Positions 26,460-37,524 of a stretch of 64,000 bases of DNA are shown piece by piece. The position numbers were made by a program, and so were the translations under genes. The stretch's first letter is position 1, and every line of letters begins with the position of its first letter. Origin of the DNA: Laburnicola sp. R22_1 (lineage: Eukaryota > Ascomycota > Dothideomycetes > Pleosporales > Didymosphaeriaceae); the NCBI GenBank assembly GCA_014281115.1, contig JACONQ010000014.1, positions 310,001 through 374,000 of the forward strand, given 5' to 3'. The notes beneath the pieces are model-generated. The model did not search any database. It was not told the DNA's origin and saw nothing but the letters and a program-made list of their open reading frames with translations.

Positions 26460-29068
26460 TATTGTTATAGGCTTTTAAGAGTCTAGCTAGGAAGAGTAAA
26501 CTAGATATAAAGACCTAGAAGGACAAATTATAACTTAAGTTAACTAGAAGTTTTAAGTTAATACTTTAGAGAGAGATAGAAGATTCTAATATTAACTACT
26601 TAGAAATTAAACGCTAGATAGCTGCAGCTAGCTGCACTCTCTAATATAATAATATAATAAATCTATTTTAGGCGTGTATATAGATCTTTTATAAGGTATT
26701 ACTCTTTAAATTAAAGCTCGTATATATAGTAACTAAAAACAAGTACCCTACTCTAGATCTACTATTCTCTTCTTGCCCCTTTATAACTATAATAAAATAT
26801 AGTATATTAAGCATAATACTTATTTTTAGTGTAGTAAGATAGGGAATAAGCACTTAAGTTACTATAACTGTTTTTAAAAGATAGCTATATAAGTAAACAT
26901 ATAGATAGTGAATAATCTTAATTTAAATAAACTTAGTATTGCCTACTACTCCAATTTAGAAGTAGATAATTTATTAGATAATAAGGCTTTAAATATAAGC
27001 TACTAGACTACTTTAACCTAGTAGCTTATATAGGGGCTACTAAACTAATTAATTTAGATAATCTATAATTTTAATTATAAAATATAAATGCTAAACTAAA
27101 ATTACTACCTATAGGCAGCAAGATAGTAAGAGTTCCTAAACTATTTAGGGGCTTTTAGTTAGTTATGCTAGTGCAAATTATATTCTAAAAGTTAGCTTTT
27201 AGGTTATAAGCCTTAATAGATACTAGTGGTAACGCTTATAATCTTATTACTTTAAGGTATATAAAGGCAGTATAAAAATAGCTTAAAGCTAAACTCCTCT
27301 ACTTAAATACACTAATCTCCCTTTAGAACTTTATAGAGAAGAGAAGCGCAAAAGTAAATATCTATTTTATAGCCTAGCTTAATATTAATACATATAGTAT
27401 TATTATATAGTTTCTTTTCTATAAAATAGGGGACTATAATCGTATTATTAGTAGGAAGTTTTTTAAGCAAGCTAACTGCTTAGTTAACGCTTAGGACCGC
27501 CGCCTTTATTAGAAAGATAATAAGAATTTAACCTTTACTAGTAATCTTATCCTACTATAGACTTCTTCCCTACCTAACCTTTCCTACTAGAACAACGCTA
27601 CCTAATAGAATAGTCTACTTAATAAGTAAAACCATATCTACTAAATAACTTGCTTATTAAAAGCTAATTAAAGAATCTCTGAGATCTCTGTCTAGCTTTC
27701 TAGCCCTACTATCTTAGCTATTAGAACGTACTTAAAGGCTTACTAGAAACTAAGCTATAAGGATGCCTTTAATAGAAATAGTAGCGTAGAGGCTATATAG
27801 TTATCTTTCTTAAATAATAAACTATTAAATAATAAATTACCTTTTAGTTACTTTATCCCTACTACTAAAGAAAGCTACTAGTAGGACTAGTCCCTAGGAA
27901 TTATATAGTAGAACCTAGGCGTTATTTCTAACCCTAGACCTAGAGACTATAAACCTACTAGAGAAGCTAATTTGTAGATTAGATAGCTCTTACTAGTAAA
28001 ATTAACTATTTAATTAAAACTACCCTAGCTAAAATAACTTAGGTTAGCACTTTTCTATTCTACTAAATTACTAATACAAAAAAAGAACTTAGTATTACTT
28101 ACTATAGTAATAGCCTAGAAAATTATAACACTACCTACTATAGTAATAGATTAGAAAATAAAAAGCCTACTTATTATAACAACCTTCCTAACAATAACCC
28201 TAAATTTACTAACCTAATCAACCTTAAGTCTAACTCCCTATAGAAAGGATACTTAGGCAATAAATTAGATAGTAAACTACTTAATAAAAACTCCTAGAAC
28301 GCTATTAATTAGGAGCTCCCCCCTAACTATTAGACTTTAATTTAATCTACTAATTACCTAACTTATTTTACCCCTAGGGGTACACTAAGATATAAAAGTA
28401 GGTGGCCTAGTTTACTACTAGTTAAGTAGCTCCCTAGCTAGCCTACTATACGTAGACACCTATTACTTTTAGTGTCCTTACCTCTAGCTATTTAACTTTT
28501 TAGCTAGCTAGCTTACTACTAATTTAGTAACTCCTTGTCTATTATACGCACATAGGGCACCTATAACTTTTAGCATTCCTACTCCTATCTCTAGATATTC
28601 CTACTACTACTAGCAATCCCTATAGCTTTAGGAGCTGCCCTACCCTAATTAAAAACTATATAATTAGGTTAATATTTTTTAAACTCTTTTCTATAGTACT
28701 AAAGAACCTTATATAATATAATTACGCTAGCGCGTAATAAACTAACTAGAAATTTTTTAGCTAATTATATTATTATATAGTATTAGAGCTAAGGATACGC
28801 TCTATTAGCAAAACGCTAAACGCTAAGATATAGTTTCTACTATATTTTTCTACTAATCTACTAATTTATCTCTAATAACTTTTCTTAATATCTCTACTAA
28901 ATAGTAACTAAATGAAAACCTAAGGCTACTATTAGAACTATAGGGGCCTATTACCCCTATTGCAATTCTCTTAGGCCCTACAATAGTGCTAGTTATATTA
29001 AAAATTCGCTAAAACACCTTATCTTTATATACTTTCTTTTCTATTTTTAGACCTTAAAAGGGGGATTA
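26460..29068 (+). mobile_element. RIP-degraded internal part of element B
   Basis: Positions 26468 to about 28090 are homologous, with many transitions, to window positions 1-1640 (the gag and leader part of element A). After 28090 the homology stops and no pol domain can be read, so this copy either lost pol or belongs to a non-autonomous relative. A polypurine tract (AAAAGGGGGA) lies at about 29056-29065, directly before the LTR-like sequence. Confidence 0.65.
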
Positions 29069-29356
29069 TATAATAGTTCTATACTAGTCTTTCTACTAAG
29101 CATATCCTATTACCTTTCTTTTACACTCTATTTTCTCTTATCTATACTTTTTACCTTTCTAAAGGCGTCTTTTCTAGTTAGTATTAGTGTATAACTAGTG
29201 TAGACCTATACTCTACGCCACCCTTTATATAAAAAAGGGCCTCCTATATCTCTTTCTTATTTACTATCTTAGAATAGTATTACTTTAACTAGCTTTTTAA
29301 ACTATTCTAGCTGTCCCTAATAGGTTAGCCCTATAAGACCGTGTACCGCCCTTACA
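29069..29356 (+). repeat. 3' LTR-like copy of degraded element B
   Basis: Homologous to 11998-12235. It starts TATAATAG after a polypurine tract and ends CCCTTACA. No matching target duplication could be read around the pair. Confidence 0.55.
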
Positions 29357-30235
29357 TCTTATATAGTATATAATAATTAGCTTAATTAAACTTTTACTAT
29401 ATACTAAAGTAGTATATAGCAGCTTCTTTTTTTCTTATTTTCTTTTATAAATAGTATTTTTTAAAGCTATCTAATTTGCTAGTAAAGTATAGGCGTTACC
29501 TTAGTATCTAAATAGGTTTTTAAGTTATTTTAAAGGTATTAATAGTATTAAATATTACTATACTTATACTTATAATTATATATAGCTCTATTTAAAAAGA
29601 GTAAAGAGTTATAGTTTCTAGAGTTAAACTTAGACCTATAGTATTGTATTTTAAATATATTAAGAATATATTTATAATATAATTAAGTACTTACGAATAA
29701 TAATTTTACTAGAATATTATTTTAAGTAAAATATTAACTACCTATAAGCTATACTACTCTAATAATATATATAATATTATTTTTATATATTTTTAGGTAT
29801 ATTAGTAATACTAGTATATATAGTATCTTTTTACCTATAAAGAACCTTTTAGTGTCTTATTAGTACTTCTTAGTATAAAGAGTATAAGTAATTATATAAA
29901 TTAGTTAAAGATATATTATAAACTTATTTAAAATATATTCTTAATATATAGGAAATATATCTATATAGAAGTATACTTTAGTAAGCTATCTAACCTTATT
30001 TTTAGGTTTTACCTTATTTTCTAAGTTAAGTTTAATATTTACGCCTAAGTTCTAAGTTAGATTAGGTGCTACTTTTATTAAAGGTAGTTATATAATTAGG
30101 TTATATATAATATCTTTATTAAATACATTTATAACTTATTAATAAAAAATTAATAAGTATTTTAATAGTAATAGAGCACTAAACTAATTTAACCTAAGCT
30201 AATAGTAGAATTTTTTTTTGTAAGCTGTATAGGGT
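29357..30235. other. AT-rich gene-free edge of the RIP block
   Basis: Extremely AT-rich, stops in all frames, no domain recognised. Base composition switches abruptly to gene-like near 30235-30245, so the first cluster gene starts within about 100 bp of the degraded block. Confidence 0.7.
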
Positions 30236-30328
30236 AGCGTAAAAGTGAGGCACTATGCGCTAAGGTTAAAAGCACTATCAGGCGAGCTGCCTCCTGGGAG
30301 TTTGCTGTCCAGCAGCACCATCACCATC

Positions 30329-30958
30329 ATGTCGCGAATCCCCCCCACACCGCGCCACGAGCTCGACGCCGAGCAACAGAAGGTGCACGACCACTTTGCA
30401 GCATTCACTTCGCGGGCATATGGCGCAAATGGAGAAACCTTCACCTACCAGGACGACCGGGGCGCCTTCATCGGCGGCTTCCCGCTGTACGTGCAGCATC
30501 CGCGAATCGCCTTTGCGCACAACCAGCTCGCCGTTGCCATCAGCCGCATCGCCATTCCCGAGCGCGTCAGGAACATCGTGACGCTGGCTGTCGCGGGGCA
30601 TTTCCAAGCTGCCAGTGAGATGTCAAGCCAGGGCAAGCGGTCAGCGAGGACGTGTAACCCTCCCTAAGGCGTCGCTAATCCCAGTGGCAGATACGTCAAG
30701 AAGGGCATCTTGACGGCTGAGGAGGCGCAGGCCTTGATGGCGGGGAACAAGCCCGATTCGCTGGCCGGTGCGTGCAGCGTGGCCTATGATGTTACCGCCC
30801 ACCTCCTCTCCACGCCAGGCCCGCTGCCGGATGAGTTGTGGGATGAGTGCATAGAGGCAGTGGGCGAGGAGGCTTTCTTTGGCCTTCTCCATGCTCTTGC
30901 CTTTTACGCCTGGCTGTGTGTCGGAGTCAATGCCCTCGATGTTCCGGTCCCCGCTTAA
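30329..30958 (+). pseudogene. Carboxymuconolactone-decarboxylase-like (AhpD fold) gene, possibly broken
   Basis: The start chosen is the ATG at 30329 (MSRIPPTPRHELD); an in-frame ATG also exists at 30245. The N-terminal half reads GGFPLYVQHPRIA...NIVTLAVAGHFQAA and the C-terminal half, from about 30686, GILTAEEAQALM...HLLSTPGPLP...FYAWLCVGVNALDVPVPA. Both are typical of fungal CMD-family proteins, some of which decarboxylate or oxidise polyketide intermediates. The best intron (GTGAGA at 30615 to CCCAG at 30684, with GCTAAT) joins the halves out of frame. Weaker donors at 30640 or 30652 restore the frame but give a 45- or 33-bp intron. It is therefore either a frameshifted gene or one with a poor intron. 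It is the cluster gene nearest to the RIP block. Confidence 0.6.
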
Positions 30959-31702
30959 ATATGTCTCTCGAACCATGTTTGCTCACAGCGGAACGGCGTG
31001 CACTCAAGGAGGCCATCTCTGCTAATTTCGATATGTTCCTTGCAGTACTTCGTGTACGGTAGTGTAGCAATGTACCGTAATTCCTGGGCTTATTGAGTTT
31101 TGTGCTACAGGGTTGGGTTGATATCGTAACTTATCGATTTGCAATGCAGACCCCTCCAGGGCTGTCAGTCAGCACCTGAGCAGCTGCCTTCGTAGGTAGC
31201 CTTCGGCCGGCAAAGTATTATTTTAGTAATCAACGTATTCTACTAGCACGTGGGGTACACTACCTAGGTAGCTTGCAGGTTAAAATTTCGTAGCAGAACT
31301 AACTTCCAAGGTTATTTTAGAGAATGTTAATTCCTGTTGCTATTAAATAAGAAACCTATACATAGGACCGATAGCAATGATACCGTGGCCCGTGGGCGGT
31401 CATGCCTTGTACACGGGTCTAGAATGCAGAAGTGCGGCAGTAGGAATTATGCAGAGTAGGATTCATAGCTCTGTGTACATTTTCTCGGCTCCTCTAGCTA
31501 TCGAAGAGGTAGGTGGCCTAGGTTAGACCGCTGTCGAATATATAGACGTCTTTAAATAGGAAGCATAGATCCGCCGAATCCTGCAGCCAAACGCATCTTC
31601 ACCACTTCTCGCACAACCCTAGCCAACCCCCATCCCCCAAAAAGTAAGCCAAGAAGAGAGCTAGTCGAGACGTTGTCACTTCATGTCCCACACACTTCTC
31701 TA
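30959..31702. other. Intergenic region, no gene seen
   Basis: Normal base composition, stops in all frames. It is the shared 3' flank of two convergent genes. Nothing recognised. Confidence 0.6.
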
Positions 31703-32149
31703 TTAGACTTCGAAAACAATCGAGACAGTCTGCTCTCTATCGCAGACCTGGTGGCACAATTCTCGCGGACTACAACATACAATTAATTCCAAAGTCGCTA
31801 CTGGAAGCTGTGTGACTAAGTGCTTCACTCACCGGACGTGTTCCGGATGTTCGTGGAACTCCGTGGCGCTCTCGGCAGAGTCCAGTTCGACCATGGCGGC
31901 CAGATCCCAACCCTTGGCCAAGTGCTCGTGCGACGCAATCGGCCGGCCAGCGTGCAGACTGCGAACACCTGGTACAAGTGTTAGAGTACTTGGTACTCGA
32001 GTTTGAATGCCTCCTCCCGCGCGCATCAAGATTGGGTACTCACAAGGGACCTTGTCGGGCATGGTTTTGCTGATGTCGATCCACTCTTTGATGATTGCGG
32101 GATCCGCATCAGGCTTGAACTTGAAAAAGGCTACTTGGAAGACAGGCAT
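31703..32149 (-). CDS. Dabb-domain (stress-responsive alpha/beta-barrel) protein
   Basis: Three exons by my model: 32149-32044, 31968-31833, 31769-31703 (introns 75 and 63 bp, donors GTGAGT, all in phase), giving 102 residues, the usual size of the family. The protein starts MPVFQVAFFKFKPDADP, has RSLHAGRPIASHEHLAKGWD in the middle and should end in a VSIVF beta strand. Dabb dimers act as small polyketide-shaping enzymes in some pathways (plant olivetolic acid cyclase) or have stress roles. Here the neighbours suggest a cyclase, decarboxylase or isomerase-like role on an aromatic intermediate, which is inference. An exact AflR-type site lies 121 bp upstream of the ATG. The third exon is the least certain part. 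Confidence 0.75.
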
Positions 32150-32269
32150 GTTTGGAAGAGATGCGAAAAGGTTGGTTTGTTCCAGGAAGTTGTGATTGTA
32201 GTGAGGAAGGTTGATATCACACTCGAAGCTGGCAACAGAACGCAGTAATAAAAAAGTAATGCTCGCTGC

Positions 32270-32280
32270 TCGGGTACCGA
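32270..32280. promoter_or_regulatory. AflR-type site TCG-N5-CGA upstream of the Dabb gene
   Basis: TCGGGTACCGA, an exact match to the palindromic AflR consensus, 121 bp before the Dabb start codon. Function is inferred from the AflR-like gene at 35769. Confidence 0.5.
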
Positions 32281-32885
32281 ATACCGTGCCGAGGGTGGAA
32301 AAGCATCCTGGGCCTCGTACATACGACTTTCCAAGTGGTATCTATTTCTGGCGCGACCGAGTCGGCCTTTACGGCATCGAAATTGCGGAGCAGGCTGTCG
32401 GAGACGGACGTGAATGTTTTGTGAGACTCAGCTAACTATGGACACCCGCAGCATTCGTATTCGGGTCCAATGACTGATGACGAGAGCACTTTCAAAGCCA
32501 GCGAAAGAGGAGCTTGGCAACGCCGACCGCGCTTTCAGGGCGACGCAGGGCAAACCCGAACTCTTAGTCTCTCGGTCCGTGGGTACCTGTGTACATGCCA
32601 CCTGACCATGGGCATACGAAGAGGTACCATGTACCATGACCTTAATACATTCTGTGCGACCGGAGGGGTCAGAATTGGAAGCACTTTGCATTCCTGCAGC
32701 TTCAAGTGGATAAAGCCGATTCGTACCGGATATGTACCGGATCTAATGCGGAGAAACTCTAGATGTCCGTTTTTTTTAAATACCCTGCACAGGGCTGAAT
32801 TTCAGCTCTTAAATACGTGGTCGTAGCGTCTCTTGACATACTATGCTCGACGAGATCGCCTAGGTTGCATCTCAAAATCATCGAC

Positions 32886-34107
32886 ATGGAGGAGCCTGGC
32901 CCTAGAAATCTTGAGCCAGAAATTTGGATGAGCCAGCTCGTTCGCAACGCAAGTACAGACCGCGATTCCGAAGCCTCACTTCCCTTTAGCTAACTGCATA
33001 GCCCTGCTCAACAGATCCAAATAGTGGCATGTCTCCGCTGGCTGTGCGAGTTCAACATCCTGCCCTGCATCCCCCAGCAGCAGCCCGTTTCTTACGAAGA
33101 TCTATCGCAACTTGCTCTCGTGCCAGAAGGCCATCTACGCAGAGTATGCCGCATGCTCATCTCTGCAGAGTTCTTGGAAGAGACGGCATCAACGCACGTT
33201 GGGCATACGGCCTTGTCGTATGCTTTTGTCAAAAATTTCGCGCTATCCGACGGCCTTGCTTTCTTGACTGAAACTATTGTACCTGCGTCGTTGAAGATGG
33301 TGGAAGCCAGCAAATCATTCGACAAGGCAGACCGGTCTCCTTACAGTGCTGCGTTTGGTACGTCAACGTCGTTCACGGATCAGGCTCTGCCCCACGGTCG
33401 ACTATCGCGCCAATTCGATCATTTCATGAGATGTATCGCGAACGATACGGGGAATGGACTGCTTAGAATCTTGAGGCGGCTGAATATAAACGGAGACAAG
33501 GAAGCTCTAGTTGTGGACGTGAGCGGAAACTGCCTCCAGGACGCTGTAGCTGTACTCCTGCTGATGCTTCGTGCAGGTTTCATGTACCTCCCTCACCATC
33601 GTCCGAACCCTTGCAGTTCTGCATCCGCGGCTGTCCTTCGTAGCCCAATTTGTCAAAGAGCCCCCGCCAACAGACGGCAAAGCGCTCCCGGAATCACTGG
33701 CTCCACGCATCCAATGCCTCCGCCAATCCAACCCTGAAAAACAGCCCATCCGCAACGCATCAACCTACATTCTGTTTCTGCAATCCATGGATACAAACGA
33801 CGCTGCCGTTTCGCGTCAGGTACTCAACTGCATCAAGGCGCATGCTGACATCCTGCGGTGCAACAGCGATGCGAAGCTGGTGATCCTGGCAGCTACGAGT
33901 CCTGCGGCTGAGGTGGACTGGCACAAGCATGTGGCTCACATGTGTCGCTTTCAATTGTCGCACGGCGTACCGCTGGACAGACTTGAGCTGCGTGGCATAC
34001 TCGACGAAGCTCTACGGAATATCCCAGGATTGTGCCTAGCAGGCATGACAGTGTCGGAGAACGGCGACTTCTGTATATATGAGATTGCTTCGAAAGGTCT
34101 TGCATAG
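32886..34107 (+). CDS. AflS/AflJ-like transcriptional co-activator (O-methyltransferase fold)
   Basis: Three exons: 32886-32952, 33025-33518, 33577-34107 (introns 72 bp with GCTAAC branch, and 58 bp), 363 residues. The N-terminal winged-helix-like part reads ACLRWLCEFN...VSYEDLSQLALVPEGHLRRVCRMLI. A VVDVS stretch stands where methyltransferases carry the SAM-binding GxGxG loop, but the glycines are missing, so catalysis is unlikely. In aflatoxin clusters AflS binds AflR and boosts activation. The partner here is the Zn2Cys6 gene at 35769, in tandem rather than divergent as in Aspergillus. The first intron's acceptor (ATAG at 33024) is chosen because it alone restores the frame. The alternative, a degenerate O-methyltransferase enzyme, fits less well. 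Confidence 0.8.
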
Positions 34108-35768
34108 GGTAGTCGCCGACTGGGAGTTCTATCACGCAGATAATGGCTTGTTCTAGACTCGAATGGTAGACCCGCTTGACCATGTAATTCAGTTGTTGAC
34201 GGATGCAATACTGTATACAACGGTAAGACGGAATCACGTTGAGGGAGATGGATCCGGTGTAGCATAGACCTGCGTGGGAAGCCGAATTATGCGGAGTGAA
34301 AACTGCGAAGTGTTAGGATGGGTGTCACCTCTTTTTGTGATACGAGGTTCACCAATTTGGTAGAACCATAGCAGCAGCTTACTAGGGTGCGCAGCTCGAT
34401 GCTGCGCAAATACGTACAACGTCATACAGCAGAACCCGCAGCTCCGCAGCACGTACACGCTTGGTTATTATCGTTGCGTCGGCCCAATGATCCCCCGGGC
34501 CAGTTCCACGCGACTTGATCCCGGCCTTCAAGGCCGTCTTGCAAGCTCAACGAGCGGATAGCCGGCCCTAGCGGCAACAAGGTGTGTCGCACGAGGGTAA
34601 CGATCCACGGTCTGTACAGATACGAATGTATTGCTTAAGGAATGCCAAGATTTAAGTTGGGGTAGTGCAACATCCTCTGTTCCACTATCTTGGTCTGTAC
34701 GAACTTGGTCTACGGACTTCGTCTGCACGGATACGAAGGTATATGTATTGCTCGAGGAATGCCAAGACGTAAGTTGGAGTAGCGACATGCAGGGCGTGAA
34801 CCCTGAATCGTCCGGCTAATAATAATGAGGCGTTGTGGCAGGCATAACAGGAAGGAGTTAATGTATGGCTTGCCATGTGGCTGCTAGTCCCCGTTACAAG
34901 TCAGCTATCAGCTGCAGGGTCTCGTATGCGCGCGTGAGATGGGGGCTGGAATTTGGAGTCTTTAAGTACTTCGTATCTACTTTACAACAAAGTGGTGACC
35001 TCGGGAGCTATCTGAGGTCTCTGGTGGCCGGCTAGTCTATGCTGTAGCGTAGACCTACTCACTCCCTCACTCCCTATGCTTTGGCAGTTTTTCGTTGACT
35101 TGTAATTTGACTAGATTCGACATCATGGGGGGCCGGACTGTACATATTGCGAGCTCGTAGGCGTCCATTTCGAGGTCGGCGTTCATTTCGAGTACGGCGT
35201 TGCGGGGTTACTCGCCAACGGCCCGGGCGTGACGTTGTATCCGTCCGACCAACGAACAGGGGTGTGCATTAGCGCGTACGGTGGGCCGAGCTGAACCCTC
35301 AGCGCCGATGTAAGCCTGTAGCCGATTACGAAGGAGCTGGTTTTGAATAACTGAAGGATTGCTCACACACCTAGGTATCACAGTGACCTACGAATTGCTA
35401 CAATTGCGCAACAACGAGTTGAGAAATCTTCTGAAGATAGTACTACGTTTAGCTTTAGCTAGTTATCTGCTATTAACATTAATTGTAGCTCTTCTATTAT
35501 GCTCGCTGTGCTGTGATGCGCGAATTATTCTGGGGTTCGGATTAAGAAAATATTCGCCTTCGTACAGTGGACACTTACTTGGCAAGGAACAACAGCGTGA
35601 GAGATACGAACAGCTAGACATGTAAGCCACCGCACGGTGTGACGTGAGCCCTCCTTTACGAAGTACCGAGTTCCAGGAATGCCATTGAACCCCTCAAAAC
35701 GAAAGTTCATCAGCACGAGTTGCCTGGCCCATCGTTGATCGCTGATTCTCCTCTCACCTGTGTTGACC
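34108..35768. other. Intergenic region with a degenerate duplication
   Basis: 1.66 kb between the AflS-like and AflR-like genes. A segment of about 50 bp (GATACGAA, GTATTGCT, GGAATGCCAAGA, TAAGTTGG) occurs at about 34619-34670 and again at about 34731-34785. No coding region could be supported and no exact TCG-N5-CGA site was seen. Confidence 0.6.
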
Positions 35769-37082
35769 ATGGTTGAAGATCTTCTTTCCCCTCAGAGGTC
35801 ACCTGCCCCGCAGCTACAACAGCAGCAACGACCGTTCCGAGAGTCTTGTCAGAACTGCGCAGACTCCAAGGTTCGATGCAGTAAAGACAAACCTACTTGC
35901 GCACGTTGTGTCCGTCGAGGCACGCCTTGTGTCTATCAACAATCTAGGCGTGCTGGAAGAAAGGTCACGTCTACCGCACACGCTAAACAAGCTCGTCGAG
36001 CTGCTGCCGACGCCCTCAATGAGAACTCCCAGAACCTCCCCCCGGACACATGGGCGGTCACTGTCGACAGTATTAGCCCGCTGCTATCACCTCCAGGATC
36101 CGAGACTCTCTCAACCGCCGTCCCTTCCCAAGGGGCTCCTATTGACAGTCACGCACGTTCGGAGAGCTTGTCGACCTTGGACCCTCTTTCAAATCATTCT
36201 GACCCAACAGCGTGGTGGTCCAATGAGCTCTTCAAAGCTCTCTGTACAGAATCAGACCCGTTCCTGTGCAGAGATGATTCCGATTTCGTCCCAGACTTAG
36301 TTACCTTGGACGATGATTTTTCGACTCTGGGTGATGCAGTTAGCACGACGATTTTTGACGATACAACCCTAGCAGCTCTCAACTTGACAACCCCGAGGCT
36401 TGACGCTGCAGGAAATACCCCCGCGGCTGGCTACCAGTCTGGATCCACAACATCATCTAGCGTAGCTTGCAGCGATTCCTGTCCTGCAGTCATTTCTCGG
36501 TTACTACCAGAGCTGTTCTTATCCAGTGGCACGACATGCGAACGCAACCAGACGCAAAGCGCAGAGCCGCAGAGCGAGTCTTTGATCGATATCTGCGCCA
36601 GGAATAAGAGAATATCCGAAGCCATGGATACCATCGTGGAATGCGCATGTAGCCAAGATATCCACGTGTTGTTCCTCGTCGGCCTATGCACCTCCAAGGT
36701 CATGTCGCACTATCTGGGAGCTACGCAACGTGACCATCTGAAGGGTGCACAAGGAGCTGGCGACTCGTTCAACGCGAATAATGAACACCAACAGACCCAA
36801 CAAGAGGAAGGTGACGACACTGAAACCAAGATAATGTCAGCACGCATGGTCCTTGGCGAGCTCCATCGCATCCAGCGACTTTTGGCTCGTTTGTCCGATC
36901 GCCTAAAACGGACAGAGCCAAAAGATGATGTGTCCAACAGTTCTGCCGACGCAGGAGCTTCTTCAAGAAACGAAGTGGAAATTCCATTCACTCGCTTAAT
37001 GCTCGAGCAGCTCGACCACAGCTTGCGAGCTCACCTTCGCTTTGTTTTTACAGGCATGTCACTCGTGGCTCAGCGAGCGTAA
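35769..37082 (+). CDS. AflR-like Zn2Cys6 pathway regulator
   Basis: Intronless, 437 residues from the ATG at 35769, close to the about 444 of Aspergillus AflR. A Gln-rich N-terminus is followed by a binuclear zinc cluster with Cys27, 30, 37, 44, 47 and 54 (spacing C-x2-C-x6-C-x6-C-x2-C-x6-C). A basic RRAGRK linker of the AflR kind comes next. The middle is rich in Ser, Thr, Pro and Asp, as in activation regions. The C-terminal part (MDTIVECACSQD...LGELHRIQRLLARLSDRLK) resembles the AflR C-terminal domain. It should bind TCG-N5-CGA sites as a dimer; four exact sites occur in cluster promoters. The in-frame codons ATG-less upstream to 35760 do not give a better start. Confidence 0.88.
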   Translation: MVEDLLSPQRSPAPQLQQQQRPFRESCQNCADSKVRCSKDKPTCARCVRRGTPCVYQQSRRAGRKVTSTAHAKQARRAAADALNENSQNLPPDTWAVTVDSISPLLSPPGSETLSTAVPSQGAPIDSHARSESLSTLDPLSNHSDPTAWWSNELFKALCTESDPFLCRDDSDFVPDLVTLDDDFSTLGDAVSTTIFDDTTLAALNLTTPRLDAAGNTPAAGYQSGSTTSSSVACSDSCPAVISRLLPELFLSSGTTCERNQTQSAEPQSESLIDICARNKRISEAMDTIVECACSQDIHVLFLVGLCTSKVMSHYLGATQRDHLKGAQGAGDSFNANNEHQQTQQEEGDDTETKIMSARMVLGELHRIQRLLARLSDRLKRTEPKDDVSNSSADAGASSRNEVEIPFTRLMLEQLDHSLRAHLRFVFTGMSLVAQRA

Positions 37083-37524
37083 CGCTGATACACCGTCGAT
37101 GCGGAGAGCATGATGCAGTGTTGACTGCACAGTGCGACAGACGAGATGATCATCTCTTTATGGATAAATGATAGACCACAGATAGCTTCAGAAGCTGATA
37201 TTATATATACTACGAATTAATTTCGTCTTTTCCAAAAGAGGGTTTCGCTTGACAGTGACGAACCTGGAACCTACAGATCGCTCCTCACGAACATGTACTT
37301 GGTCTTCTATGCAAATTGTGCTCTCGGTGTTCAGTGAACCGATACAGTCCGAGCAGACACCCGAGTGAGGCTCAGTGTCGGGAACTGACACCAATCAGCT
37401 CCGACGTGTCCTAGCGCCAAATTCGGGACACTGCACGTGGAAGGCCCGACTCGATCGTGTCAAGCCTTTTGCTCTGTTGGATATGAGATAACATCTGCCT
37501 AGATGCAATCCACCTCCGTCCACC

